From assembly GCA_002798295.1 (NCBI GenBank), contig NWQT01000027.1:62001-126000 (forward strand): a stretch of DNA of 64,000 nucleotides. The letters run 5' to 3'. This document shows, piece after piece, positions 49,883 through 58,854 of the stretch (position 1 is the stretch's first letter; the number at the start of each line of letters is the position of its first letter). The DNA is from Lysobacteraceae bacterium NML07-0707. GTDB lineage: Bacteria; Pseudomonadota; Gammaproteobacteria; Xanthomonadales; Xanthomonadaceae. The notes under the pieces are model-generated. The model had not been told where the DNA came from. It did no database searches and saw only the letters and a list, made by a program, of their open reading frames with translations. The position numbers and the translations under genes are program-made.

Positions 49883-51442
49883 ATGAGCAAGAAAATCCCG
49901 CTGGACGTCATTGACGACGCCAGCAACTCCTATTACGTCAGTGAACGCAAGATTTATGCCCGCGAAGTAAATGGCAGACTCGACCGGCTACGCCGTTTGG
50001 CCGTATGGGTATTGCTTGGCATGTACTACGTATTCCCGTGGATCAACTGGGATGGCCGGCAATCGGTGCTGTTTGACTTGCCAGCGCGCAAGTTCTATGT
50101 GTTTGGGCTGGCGTTCTGGCCGCAGGATTTTATTTTCCTGGCGCTGCTGCTGGTAATGGCCGGCTTTGCATTGTTCTTCTTCACTGCATTGGCTGGGCGC
50201 TTGTGGTGTGGCTATGCCTGTCCGCAAACAGTGTGGACGGAAATTTTCATGTGGATGGAGAATGCCATTGAGGGCGACCGCGGCAAGCGTATCAAGCTGG
50301 ACAAAATGCCGTGGAACCGGGAAAAAATCCTGAAAAAAGGCAGCAAGCATGCAGTCTGGGTGTTGTTTGCGCTGTGGACCGGCTTTACTTTTGTCGGCTT
50401 TTTCACCCCCATCCGTGACTTGCTGGCGCGTGCGCCGCTGATTGCCAGCGGCTGGCAATGGGGTGCATGGGAAACCTTCTGGGTGTTCTTTTATGCGCTG
50501 GCGACCTGGGGCTTTGCCGGCTTCATGCGCGAGCAGGTGTGCAAATACATGTGCCCGTATGCGCGTTTCCAGAGTGCGATGTTCGACCGCAACACCCTGA
50601 TCATCGCCTATGACCCGATGCGCGGTGAGCCGCGCGGGCCGCGCAAGCGCGGGCTGGGCAGTGTGCTGGAGCGTGGTCGCGGTCTTATCGACAAGGTTTC
50701 GGCATACGAGTTTGTATTCCGTGCCTCTGGTCATGCAGTCGCCAGGGATGCGGCAGACCAGGCACGTGGTCATGAGGGCATGAGTGAAGACCGTGTTCCG
50801 GAACCGCTGCCCAAGTTCCCGCCAGAGGAGCTGGGCGACTGTATTGATTGCACCATTTGCGTGCAGGTTTGTCCCACCGGCATTGATATCCGCAATGGCC
50901 TCCAATATGAGTGCATCGCCTGCGGCGCCTGTATTGATGCCTGTGATGAGGTGATGGACAAGCTGGGCTATCCGCGTGGCCTGATCCGTTATTCCACGCA
51001 AAATGCCATCGACAACAAGCCGACTCATATCCTGCGGCCGCGCGTGATTCTCTACGGCCTGTTGTTGGCAGGGGTGTTTGCAGCCTGGGTATTTGGCGTA
51101 TTGAACCGCACACCGCTGATTGTTGAGGCCATCCGTGACCGCAATGCCCTGTATCGGGTGGTGGAAGGCGGTGAAGTAGAAAACGCCTATACGCTGCGAG
51201 TGGTCAATAAAGAAGACAGGCCGCATGAATATCTCATCGAAGCCAAGGCAACCGATGGCATTTATCTGCCGGGCGCGCCGATGCGGGTCAAGGCCGAGGC
51301 TGAAGAAGTACTGACCCTGACCATAGTGCTGCGTTCGCCAGCAGATGTGCGTGGCAAAAAGCCGGTGAGCTTCGAGGTCAAGAGCGAAGACGGTACTATT
51401 AGCCAAAGCGTTGAAAGCAATTTCTTTGGGCAGATGCAATGA
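49883..51442 (+). CDS. ccoG: cbb3 oxidase accessory protein CcoG (FixG/RdxA)
   Basis: The 519-residue polyferredoxin-like protein has several membrane helices and a C-terminal 4Fe-4S region with CIDCTICVQVCP near 315 and CIACGACIDAC near 343. A CGYACPQTVWTE segment lies near 111. The last 120 residues form an Ig-like periplasmic domain. CcoG reduces copper for cbb3 oxidase assembly. It overlaps fixH by ATGA. Confidence 0.93.
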   Translation: MSKKIPLDVIDDASNSYYVSERKIYAREVNGRLDRLRRLAVWVLLGMYYVFPWINWDGRQSVLFDLPARKFYVFGLAFWPQDFIFLALLLVMAGFALFFFTALAGRLWCGYACPQTVWTEIFMWMENAIEGDRGKRIKLDKMPWNREKILKKGSKHAVWVLFALWTGFTFVGFFTPIRDLLARAPLIASGWQWGAWETFWVFFYALATWGFAGFMREQVCKYMCPYARFQSAMFDRNTLIIAYDPMRGEPRGPRKRGLGSVLERGRGLIDKVSAYEFVFRASGHAVARDAADQARGHEGMSEDRVPEPLPKFPPEELGDCIDCTICVQVCPTGIDIRNGLQYECIACGACIDACDEVMDKLGYPRGLIRYSTQNAIDNKPTHILRPRVILYGLLLAGVFAAWVFGVLNRTPLIVEAIRDRNALYRVVEGGEVENAYTLRVVNKEDRPHEYLIEAKATDGIYLPGAPMRVKAEAEEVLTLTIVLRSPADVRGKKPVSFEVKSEDGTISQSVESNFFGQMQ

Positions 51443-51951
51443 GCAAAGAGCAACAAAAAAAGCGCCGGGAACCGATGTTGTTGCTGGTGATTGGCTTGCC
51501 GCTGGTGGTGGTGATTGCCAGCTTTATCACCTTGTACCTGGCGATTACTTCCGGTGATGTCGCCGAATCGCGCGATGAAGTGCAGAAACTCGGCCGGGTA
51601 TTGCAGGAAACCAATCTTGGGCCGGACGAACAAGCCAAGTCGCTGGGATTGACGGCGCTGGTGCGCGAGCGCGATGGCAAGGTGGAAGTGGTGCCGATGG
51701 CAGGTCGCTGGCAGCGCCAGAATCCTCTGAAGCTGCTGGCCGAACATCCCATTGACAGCAATAAAGACCGGACGTTGGAGATGAGTCCACAGCCGGGCGG
51801 CACTTGGCTATCGTCGTCGGCGTTTGAAAGTGAGCGTCAAAACGACTGGAAGTTTTCCTTGAGCGATACCGATGGTAGCTGGCGTCTGCGCGGACGGATG
51901 CCCAAAGACCAGCTTTCTGCCGTATTGACGCCCGCGGTGGCAGCGCCTTGA
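51439..51951 (+). CDS. fixH: FixH-family protein
   Basis: This 170-residue protein has one N-terminal membrane helix (about 12-35) and a periplasmic domain. The position after ccoG, the length and the LGLTALVRERDGK-type segment fit FixH/CcoH, an assembly partner for the copper-transporting CcoI ATPase. Similarity is weak by eye. Confidence 0.72.
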   Translation: MSKEQQKKRREPMLLLVIGLPLVVVIASFITLYLAITSGDVAESRDEVQKLGRVLQETNLGPDEQAKSLGLTALVRERDGKVEVVPMAGRWQRQNPLKLLAEHPIDSNKDRTLEMSPQPGGTWLSSSAFESERQNDWKFSLSDTDGSWRLRGRMPKDQLSAVLTPAVAAP

Positions 51952-51980
51952 GGCGGGTTATAGAACTCGGACAGCGGTAA

Positions 51981-52793
51981 ATGGATAGCGTGAGCGCGGC
52001 GCGATGCCGTTTCATCGACGCGGTATTTTTCGAGCGCGATGATTACAGCCGTGCCGACTTCGAGCAGCTTACCAGCCCGGCTGAACTGCATTACCTGTTG
52101 CATAACCATAACTGGGATGGCGACAACCGCCTGTTGCAGTGGTTGGCGGAAAGTCCGCGGTGCAGTGAGGCGACTGCGCTGGAAATGTTCTGGCTGGCGC
52201 AGCCGCAGGATTACCAGCAGTATGCACTGGGCAAAAAGCCCAAGGCTGCCTGCGATGCACAGATTTTCCAGCTCATCCAGACCTTGATGGCGCGCTATTG
52301 TCAGGGCTTCTACGCGCGCACCGCACTGCATTTCGACCCGAGCCCGCATCTGCGTCAGGCCGTTTCCATTCCCGCCAGCCTGTATCAGCCCAGCAGCGGC
52401 GGAACGCCGTATCTGTACTGGGAGGCGGACGAAGTGGCGAACTTGTTTGGCGAGGCTCTGACAAGTGCCTTGCACCGCGCCACAGGCATGGATCTTTACA
52501 ACATCGGCGCATTGCTGCCGGTTGAGGCGTTGCTTGGCCATTTTGAAGTTCTGCTTGCCCATCCCGAATGCGATCGTGGCATTGCACAAATGCTGTTCTG
52601 GCGCTTGCAGCAGCGTTATCCCCTGTCGCCGGACACGCTGTTCCGGGCCGACTTCATCCGTCGCTGGCAGGCCGGCGACTGGGCTGGAGCGGCGATTGCC
52701 TATGACCCGCTGGCTGAGGGCATAGTGACTATGCCCGAAGAATCGCCGCAAGTGGCCTGGGACATTCCGCCACAGATGAAGCAAGCGGTATGA
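51981..52793 (+). CDS. DUF4274 domain protein inside the cco locus
   Basis: The 270-residue soluble protein contains LHYLLHNHNWDGDNRLLQWL near 32-51 and CSEATALEMFW near 57-67, the DUF4274 signature of unknown function. It has no signal or membrane helix. It lies 29 bases after fixH and overlaps ccoI by ATGA. A gene of this type between fixH and ccoI is unexpected and suggests a cytoplasmic auxiliary role or an accidental passenger. Confidence 0.8.
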   Translation: MDSVSAARCRFIDAVFFERDDYSRADFEQLTSPAELHYLLHNHNWDGDNRLLQWLAESPRCSEATALEMFWLAQPQDYQQYALGKKPKAACDAQIFQLIQTLMARYCQGFYARTALHFDPSPHLRQAVSIPASLYQPSSGGTPYLYWEADEVANLFGEALTSALHRATGMDLYNIGALLPVEALLGHFEVLLAHPECDRGIAQMLFWRLQQRYPLSPDTLFRADFIRRWQAGDWAGAAIAYDPLAEGIVTMPEESPQVAWDIPPQMKQAV

Positions 52794-55210
52794 GCCAGAG
52801 CCAAAGCCCTGCTGAGCTGGCAGCCTCTGCCCCGGCGCTTTGCTTTCATTGCAGTGAGCCTTTGCCGGGCGATGCGCCCAGCGCGGAGGTGGATGGCGAG
52901 CGGCGTCGTTTTTGTTGCGAGGGGTGTCGCGCGGCTGCCGAATGGATTGGCGCGGCACAGCTTGAGGACTATTACCGCCTGCGCAGCGACGCGCCCGAGC
53001 GCATCGGTAATGCGCAAGTGGATTGCCGGATCTGGGATCGGGCGGACGTGGTGGCCGGGCATGTGCGCCAGGGCGAGGATGGCAGCCATGAAATCACCGT
53101 GCTTACCGATGGCATGCGCTGCGCGGCCTGTGCCTGGCTGATTGACAAGGCATTGCGGCGCGAGCCGGGCGTGGCCGAAATCACTGCCAATGCCGTGACC
53201 GGGCGGGTGCGTATCCGCTGGCAGCCCGGCGAGGTGCTGCTTTCCAAACTTTTGCAGCGCATGAGCGCGCTGGGTTACCGCCCTTATCTTGCTACCGGGC
53301 TGGCGCGCGAAGAAGCCCGCAGGCGCGAGCGCAACCGCTGGATGCTGCGCATCGGCATCGCAGGTCTTGGCGCCATGCAGGCGATGATGTTTGCCGAGGC
53401 GCTATATCTGGATAGCGCGCGGGAAATGCCCGAAGCCACCCGCGACTTCTTCCGCTGGATTACTGCACTGGTATCGGCGCCGGTGATGTTCTATGCCGGT
53501 TGGCCGTTTCTCGAAGGCATGCTGCGCGAATTGCGCATGCGCCGTCTGGGCATGGATACGCTGATTGCCTCCTCCACCTTGCTTGCCTGGGGCGCCAGCG
53601 TCTATCAAACCGCGGTGCATGGCTATCACGTCTGGTTCGATGCGGCGGTGATGTTCGTGTTCCTGCTGCTGGCCGCACGCATGATTGAGCAAGGCGCGCG
53701 CAAAGCCGCCAGCGCGCAGGTGGATGCCCTGGCGCGCGCAAGGCCAATGCTGGCAACGCGTGAACGCCCGGACGATGCCAGCGGACGCGAACAGGTGCCG
53801 CTGGCGCAAATCGCCGTGGGCGATATCGTGCGCATCGCGCCGGGGGAGGCGGCACCTGCCGATGGCGTGCTGCTGGATGAGCCTGCCGGGTTTGATGAGG
53901 CGCTGCTTTCGGGCGAATCCACCCCGGTACGCAAGCAACCGGGTGATGTCATCTATGCCGGCAGCTTGTGCGTGGACACCCCGGCGCGGGTTCAGGTGCA
54001 GCAGGTTGGCGCACAAACGCGGCTGTCAGAGCTGGCGCGCTTGGTGGAGCAGGCGCAAGCAGCCCGTCCGCGCCTGGCCGAAGTGGCCGACGCCATCGCC
54101 CATCGTTTTGTGGCAAGCCTGCTGGTTGCTGCCATCGTGGTATATCTGTTCTGGCGCTGGCATGACCCAAGCCGGGCATTTGAAGTCACCCTGGCGGTGC
54201 TGGTGGTGAGTTGCCCCTGCGCACTGTCGCTGGCGATTCCTTCGGCGCTGGCGGCTGCACATGGCGCCTTGTCGAAAATCGGCGTCCTGGGGGTGCGAGA
54301 TGAAGCCCTTGACCGCCTCGCGGCTGTCGATGCGCTGGTGTTTGACAAAACCGGCACGCTCACCGATGGCGAGCCGCGCATCGCCCGCGTGGAGGTGATG
54401 CACGGCATCGACGAAAAACAAGCCTGGCGGATTGCCGCCGCACTGGAGCAGGACAGCCGCCATCCGCTGGCGCGCGCTTTTGCCGCCAGGGCGCCGCAGG
54501 ACGTGCCCAAGGCGCGCGATGTGCGGCAATCGCCAGGGCTGGGCATCGAGGGCATGGTCGAAGGTCGATACTGGCGGCTGGGGCAGCCCGGCTTTGCTGC
54601 CCGCTCAGCATCTGATCAGGGGCATGCGCTGTGGCTGGGCGATGGCGAGCAGGGCTTTGTGCGTTTTGTGCTTGCCGAAACCCCAAGACATGATGCTGCG
54701 GCAGCGGTAGAGATGCTAAAAAACCAGGGCATTGAGGTGGAACTTGCCAGCGGCGATGGCGAAGCGGCGGTCGCCAGGCTGGCCGCAGAAGTCGGCATCA
54801 ACCGCCATGCCTCACGGCAAACCCCGGAAAACAAGCTTGCCCGCGTGCGCAGCCTGCAAGCGCAGGGCAAACAGGTGGCGATGGTGGGGGATGGCATCAA
54901 CGATGCGCCGGTGCTGGCAGGCGCGGATGTTTCACTGGCAATGGGCGAGGGCGCCGCATTGGCACAGCGCGCCGCAGACCTGGTCATCACCGCCCGCAGT
55001 CTTGCACGCATCCCGCAGGCGATTGCCATTGCCCGTCGCAGCCGCGTCATCATCCGGCAGAACCTTGCCTGGGCCAGTCTCTACAATGTCATCGCCCTGC
55101 CGTTGGCCGCCACTGGCCATGTCACCCCGTGGATGGCGGCTCTTGGCATGGCGCTGTCATCACTGCTGGTCACCGGCAATGCCCTGCGACTTGTGAGAGC
55201 CCCGCAATGA
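52790..55210 (+). CDS. ccoI: copper-translocating P-type ATPase CcoI
   Basis: The 806-residue P1B ATPase supplies copper for the cbb3 CuB centre. It has an N-terminal Zn/Cu-binding CFHCSEPLP, a metal-binding CAACAWLID near 109-117, membrane CPC in SCPCALSLAIPS near 477, phosphorylation DKTGTLTD near 520 and hinge GDGINDAP near 703. The upstream four-base overlap supports the start. The C-terminus overlaps the ccoS start by four bases. Confidence 0.94.
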   Translation: MSQSQSPAELAASAPALCFHCSEPLPGDAPSAEVDGERRRFCCEGCRAAAEWIGAAQLEDYYRLRSDAPERIGNAQVDCRIWDRADVVAGHVRQGEDGSHEITVLTDGMRCAACAWLIDKALRREPGVAEITANAVTGRVRIRWQPGEVLLSKLLQRMSALGYRPYLATGLAREEARRRERNRWMLRIGIAGLGAMQAMMFAEALYLDSAREMPEATRDFFRWITALVSAPVMFYAGWPFLEGMLRELRMRRLGMDTLIASSTLLAWGASVYQTAVHGYHVWFDAAVMFVFLLLAARMIEQGARKAASAQVDALARARPMLATRERPDDASGREQVPLAQIAVGDIVRIAPGEAAPADGVLLDEPAGFDEALLSGESTPVRKQPGDVIYAGSLCVDTPARVQVQQVGAQTRLSELARLVEQAQAARPRLAEVADAIAHRFVASLLVAAIVVYLFWRWHDPSRAFEVTLAVLVVSCPCALSLAIPSALAAAHGALSKIGVLGVRDEALDRLAAVDALVFDKTGTLTDGEPRIARVEVMHGIDEKQAWRIAAALEQDSRHPLARAFAARAPQDVPKARDVRQSPGLGIEGMVEGRYWRLGQPGFAARSASDQGHALWLGDGEQGFVRFVLAETPRHDAAAAVEMLKNQGIEVELASGDGEAAVARLAAEVGINRHASRQTPENKLARVRSLQAQGKQVAMVGDGINDAPVLAGADVSLAMGEGAALAQRAADLVITARSLARIPQAIAIARRSRVIIRQNLAWASLYNVIALPLAATGHVTPWMAALGMALSSLLVTGNALRLVRAPQ

Positions 55211-55410
55211 ACATCCTGCTTGCGCTTATCCCCATCAGCCTGATGCTGATAGCCGTGGCCGTGGCGGCATTTGTCTGGGCCGTCAAGCGCGGCCAGTACG
55301 AAGACCTGGATACTCCGGCGCTGGATATCCTGCGCGAAGACCCGAACGAGCGTATCGCCCGCGAGCGCGAAGCGGCGCAGGCGCTGGAGAAGCAGCGCGA
55401 TGCCGATTGA
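55207..55410 (+). CDS. ccoS: cbb3 oxidase maturation protein CcoS
   Basis: The 67-residue protein has one N-terminal helix (about 4-24) followed by WAVKRGQYEDLDTPALDIL, the conserved CcoS motif. It is required for cofactor insertion in cbb3 oxidase maturation in relatives. It overlaps ccoI and the next gene. Confidence 0.92.
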   Translation: MNILLALIPISLMLIAVAVAAFVWAVKRGQYEDLDTPALDILREDPNERIAREREAAQALEKQRDAD

Positions 55411-56119
55411 CTGGCTGGTGCTGGGCTCGGCCTGGCTGACCGGGCTGTTGGGCGGCGTGCATTGCGCGGCAATGTGCGGCGGTATCGCCACCGGCTTTGG
55501 TGTCAGCGCCAAACGCAAAGGGCTATCCGATGCCGCCCTGGTGAATCTGGGGCGCGTTTTGGGCTATGCACTGGCGGGCGCGATAGCCGGTGGCGTGGGC
55601 GGCGGGATACTCGCCGCAGCGCGCCTGCCCTGGCTGGCCACCGGCTCGCGCATGCTGGTCGGCGGCGTACTGATTCTGGCCGCTTTGCGGCTATTGCTGC
55701 CGGCGGCCAAAGTTGCCTTTATTGCCCGCCCCGGCCAGCGTCTCTGGCAATTTTTGCAACCTTTGCAGCGGCGCTTCTCGCCCGCCGATACGCCCGGCAA
55801 ACGCTTCATGCTGGGCATGCTCTGGGGCTGGCTGCCCTGTGGCCTTAGCACCACCATGCTGGCGGCGGCCTGGTTACAGGCATCGGCCTGGCATGGCGGC
55901 ATCACCATGTTGGCCTTCGGTTTTGGCACTTTGCCGCTGATGGTGCCACTGACCTGGTCGGGTGCACGCATGATGCGCTGGCTGCAACAGCGCCATTGGC
56001 GCGTATGGATGGGCATGCTGGTATTGCTGGCCGGTGTCCTGACGCTGGCCGCGCCATGGTTGATGCAAGTGCCTGCCCTGCACGGTTTTTTGAGTGCCAT
56101 GGGCTGCCGCAGCATGTGA
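55400..56119 (+). CDS. TauE/SafE (DsbD-like) membrane protein of the cco locus
   Basis: The protein of about 239 residues has six hydrophobic helices and the GGVHCAAMCGGI motif near 17-28, plus MLGMLWGWLPCGLSTTM near 137. Such proteins are annotated sulfite exporter TauE/SafE family and often follow ccoS, where a metal or thiol-redox role in oxidase maturation has been proposed. ATG 55400 gives an 11-base overlap with ccoS. Confidence 0.85.
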   Translation: MPIDWLVLGSAWLTGLLGGVHCAAMCGGIATGFGVSAKRKGLSDAALVNLGRVLGYALAGAIAGGVGGGILAAARLPWLATGSRMLVGGVLILAALRLLLPAAKVAFIARPGQRLWQFLQPLQRRFSPADTPGKRFMLGMLWGWLPCGLSTTMLAAAWLQASAWHGGITMLAFGFGTLPLMVPLTWSGARMMRWLQQRHWRVWMGMLVLLAGVLTLAAPWLMQVPALHGFLSAMGCRSM

Positions 56120-56143
56120 GCGCATGCTGGCATAATGCGCGGC

Positions 56144-56911
56144 ATGGAAAATGTTATCCCCGTCGATCTTCCCGGTTTGCGCCGCAGCTGCAAGCAGTGC
56201 TCGTTACAGCAGCTGTGTCTGGCGGGCGGCGGTATAAGCGGCGAAGAAATGAACCGGCTCGATGACATCATCCGCAGTCGCAAACCAGTTCCCGGCGGCG
56301 GTTACCTGTTCCGCATGGGAGATCTCATGGGCTCGGTATTTGTTATCCGCGATGGTGCGGTCAAGACCGTGACCTATAGTGAAAACGGGGATGAGCAAGT
56401 GCTGGGTTTTCATCTGCCCGGCGAACTGATTGGCCTGGATGCGCTGGCCAGCGGCCAGCATCGCTGCGATGCGGTGGCGTTGGCTTCGACCAGCCTCTGC
56501 GAAGTGCCGTTTGACCGGCTCTCCGGTATTGCTGCACAGATTCCCGGCCTGCAATCGCAGCTGATGCGGGTGATCGGCATGAGCCTGGATCGTGACCAGG
56601 ATCATAAAGAGATCCTGGTGCGCAGGCAGGCTAATGAGCGTATTGCGCTATTCCTGCATGGCCTTTCCGAACGCCTGAGGGCCATTGGCCGTGATCCGCT
56701 GCGCATGCGGCTGCCGATGAGCCGCATCGATATCGCCAACTATCTTGGACTGGCACTGGAAACGGTCAGCCGTGGCTTTACCCGCCTGGAAGAAGATGGC
56801 CTGATTCATGTGCGCGGCCGTCAGATTGAATTGATTGCCGCAGAGGCGCTTGGCCGCCTTGCACACGGTCTGGAAAGCGAAGTACAGTCCAAAAAGCGCC
56901 GAGAAGCGTGA
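56144..56911 (+). CDS. fnr: FNR-family oxygen-responsive transcription regulator
   Basis: The 255-residue CRP/FNR protein keeps the 4Fe-4S cysteines of E. coli FNR: Cys16, Cys19 and Cys25 in SCKQCSLQQLC, with Cys119 in SLCEVPF as the fourth. The C-terminal helix-turn-helix reads MSRIDIANYLGLALETVSR, and E-T-V-S-R carries the FNR-type DNA-contact Glu, Ser and Arg. It is last in the cbb3 locus, 24 bases after the TauE/SafE gene, and a matching box precedes ccoN. Confidence 0.94.
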   Translation: MENVIPVDLPGLRRSCKQCSLQQLCLAGGGISGEEMNRLDDIIRSRKPVPGGGYLFRMGDLMGSVFVIRDGAVKTVTYSENGDEQVLGFHLPGELIGLDALASGQHRCDAVALASTSLCEVPFDRLSGIAAQIPGLQSQLMRVIGMSLDRDQDHKEILVRRQANERIALFLHGLSERLRAIGRDPLRMRLPMSRIDIANYLGLALETVSRGFTRLEEDGLIHVRGRQIELIAAEALGRLAHGLESEVQSKKRREA

Positions 56912-57067
56912 GCGATTTCTCGGTTTTCAAGTCCAGTGCCTGTATCGGCTTGTCGCTTGTAAGGCACTGGCACACAATGCCGGACGCTCGTGTGAGAAGT
57001 CGATAAGCAAAAGGATTGGCATGCGAGCCTTGAAAAGCCAAATCACTTTGATCTTGGGGAATCCAAT

Positions 57068-58096
57068 ATGACACGCGACCTGATGCGAGCGGCATTACTG
57101 ACGGCAATCTTGGGGCTTATGGCCGCTTGTAGCGGCCAGGGTGATGAGCAAACAACGCAGACACAAACCGTTGCTCCCGTAGCAGAGCAACAGCCGGCGG
57201 TGTCATCGGCGGTTTCGGCAATGAGCGCCGACGAACTGCGCGAGGCGGCCAGCAAAGCGGTTTCCGAGCAGCGGCTGTATGCGCCAGCAGGCAATAACGC
57301 CATGGAGTATTACCTGGCGTTGCGTGACAAGGGCGATGGCGGTGCGGCCGTATCCAGTGCCTTGGCTGATCTGCAGCCCTATACCCTGATCGCTACCGAG
57401 CAGGCCATCACCCGTGATGACTTTGCCGAAGCCAGGCGCCTGTACGCCCTGCTTGAGAAAACCGATCCCAATACGCCAGCGCTGCCACGGCTCAAAGCCA
57501 GCATTGCCGATGCAGAAAATACCCTGGCACAACGCGAGCAAGATGCCCAGGCAGATGAGGCGCGCCGTCAAGCGTCGGAAAAAAAGCGTCAGGAAGAGCA
57601 GCAGGCCGCCCAACAATTGGCCGCCCAGCAGCTGGCGGCGCAGCGCGCTGAGGAGCGTCGCCTGGAAAATCTTCGTGCTGCCGAGGAGCAGCAGCGTCAA
57701 CAAGCCAATGCGCGTGAAGCAGAAGAGCGCCGCCAGGCCGAGCAGCGCGCAGCTGCCCAGCGCCAGGCTGCCGCCGCAGCAGCGGCCCAGCAACAGCAGC
57801 AGACAACGCCGCCGCCGGCTCCGGCGCCGGTCAAGCGCAATACCGAACTACGCGCCATCAGCGCCCCGCAACCGCGCTACCCGGCCGAGGCCTTGCGCGG
57901 CGGCCTGTCAGGATCGGTACAGGTGGAATTTACCGTAGGTGTCAGTGGTGCAGTCACTTCTGCCCGTGTAGTCAATGCCAATCCGCCGCGTGTGTTCAAC
58001 AACGAAGTGCTCAATACCGTGCGTCGCTGGCGCTTTCAGCCGATTGACGAGCCGGTCACTACGCGCCGTACTTTCAGCTTTCGCCCCGAGCAATAA
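57068..58096 (+). CDS. lipoprotein with coiled coil and TonB C-terminal domain
   Basis: The 342-residue product has a lipobox M-A-A-C21 and a Gln/Ala/Arg/Glu-rich coiled coil (about 150-240). The C-terminal domain resembles TonB (about 250-342): ISAPQPRYPAEALRGGLSGS and VRRWRFQPI. Unlike TonB it has no inner-membrane helix; the residue after Cys is Ser, which by the E. coli rule sorts to the outer membrane. It may be a structural or alternative transducer. No exb genes are next to it. Confidence 0.82.
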   Translation: MTRDLMRAALLTAILGLMAACSGQGDEQTTQTQTVAPVAEQQPAVSSAVSAMSADELREAASKAVSEQRLYAPAGNNAMEYYLALRDKGDGGAAVSSALADLQPYTLIATEQAITRDDFAEARRLYALLEKTDPNTPALPRLKASIADAENTLAQREQDAQADEARRQASEKKRQEEQQAAQQLAAQQLAAQRAEERRLENLRAAEEQQRQQANAREAEERRQAEQRAAAQRQAAAAAAAQQQQQTTPPPAPAPVKRNTELRAISAPQPRYPAEALRGGLSGSVQVEFTVGVSGAVTSARVVNANPPRVFNNEVLNTVRRWRFQPIDEPVTTRRTFSFRPEQ

Positions 58097-58105
58097 GCGG
58101 TATTC

Positions 58106-58134
58106 CGAGCCCGGTAATGCCGGGCTCGATTTTT
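58106..58134 (+). terminator. intrinsic terminator
   Basis: CGAGCCCGG (58106-58114) pairs perfectly with 58120-58128 around a five-base loop, followed by a T-rich run. It lies nine bases after the TonB-domain lipoprotein gene. Confidence 0.85.
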
Positions 58135-58156
58135 CATCTGCCACAAGACACAAGCC

Positions 58157-58575
58157 ATGAACCCGCAAGCCGCCCAAGCTCTGATTCATGCCTATTACCG
58201 AGTCTTCAATGCAGGCGACCGCTTGGCCATGTTGGCCTTGCTTGCCAAAACATCGCTCACGACCTGAGCCAGGGCGTACGCAAAACCGGCAAGACCGCTT
58301 TTGCCGCGGTCATGCGGCTCATGGACGCCCACTACCGCGAACAACTGAGCGACGTGGTGGTGATGGCAAGTGAGGATGGTCGTCGTGCTGCTGTCGAGTA
58401 TGTCGTGCATGGCGAGTATCTCAGCACCGATGATGGCCTGCTTGAGGCAAGGGGGCAGCGCTACGTATTGCTTGGTGGTACGTTTTTCGAAATCGCTGAA
58501 GAGGGTCAAAAACCATGCATTTTCAGGATCAGCAACCACTATAACCTGCAGGGTCGGATTGCACAGGTATCATGA
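58157..58575 (+). pseudogene. SnoaL-like/ketosteroid-isomerase-related gene with a frameshift
   Basis: The ATG at 58157 starts MNPQAAQALIHAYYRVFNAG and continues to LALLA, typical of SnoaL-like polyketide cyclase/isomerase-related proteins, but hits a stop at 58266. From about 58250 the next frame gives NIAHDLSQGVRKTGKTAF and continues to a stop at 58573, completing the family (HYREQLSDVVVMASEDG, EYVVHGEYL, RGQRYVLLGG). One base is missing near AAAA at 58247-58250. Joined, the protein would be about 139 residues. It is a recent mutation or a sequence error. Confidence 0.75.
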
Positions 58576-58854
58576 AATCCATAATGAAATCAATGAGTAA
58601 GACAATTATCTGGATAAGTTGCATAAAACTTGCAATGGCTGTTAAGGATCTGTAGAATCAGTCACACTTTACCTGTGCGCCAATTTGTTGACGCAGGGGT
58701 CGGGGGCAGTCTTCAATCGCCCTGGTTGGATGGTTGGGGAGTTGTTGAGCGCTGTCGGATATTTCGTTTTGCCAAAGCTTTAGAGGTGGCAGACGGGGTT
58801 TTTCGTCGGCTTTTGCGGCCAAGGGATTTCTCTTGGGTTTTGGGTGACTCTGTC
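58576..58854 (+). other. promoter and long leader of the surface-protein cluster
   Basis: This 279-base gap is AT-rich at its left side and holds the promoter at 58630-58658. From a start near 58665 the transcript would have about 190 untranslated bases before ATG 58855. An open frame runs through the leader in frame with the barrel gene, but it is unlike a signal peptide and is probably not translated. Confidence 0.5.
58630..58658 (+). promoter_or_regulatory. sigma70-type promoter of the surface cluster
   Basis: TTGCAA (58630-58635) and TAGAAT (58653-58658) are separated by exactly 17 bases. The predicted start is near 58665. Confidence 0.55.

Noticed and set aside
58240-58256. Programmed frameshift at the SnoaL-like gene
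   Set aside because: There is no slippery heptamer or downstream pseudoknot, and an A4 run is more likely an indel site.
58630-58854. In-frame 75-codon extension of the barrel protein
   Set aside because: It overlaps the promoter and would bury the signal peptide; ATG 58855 gives a normal one.
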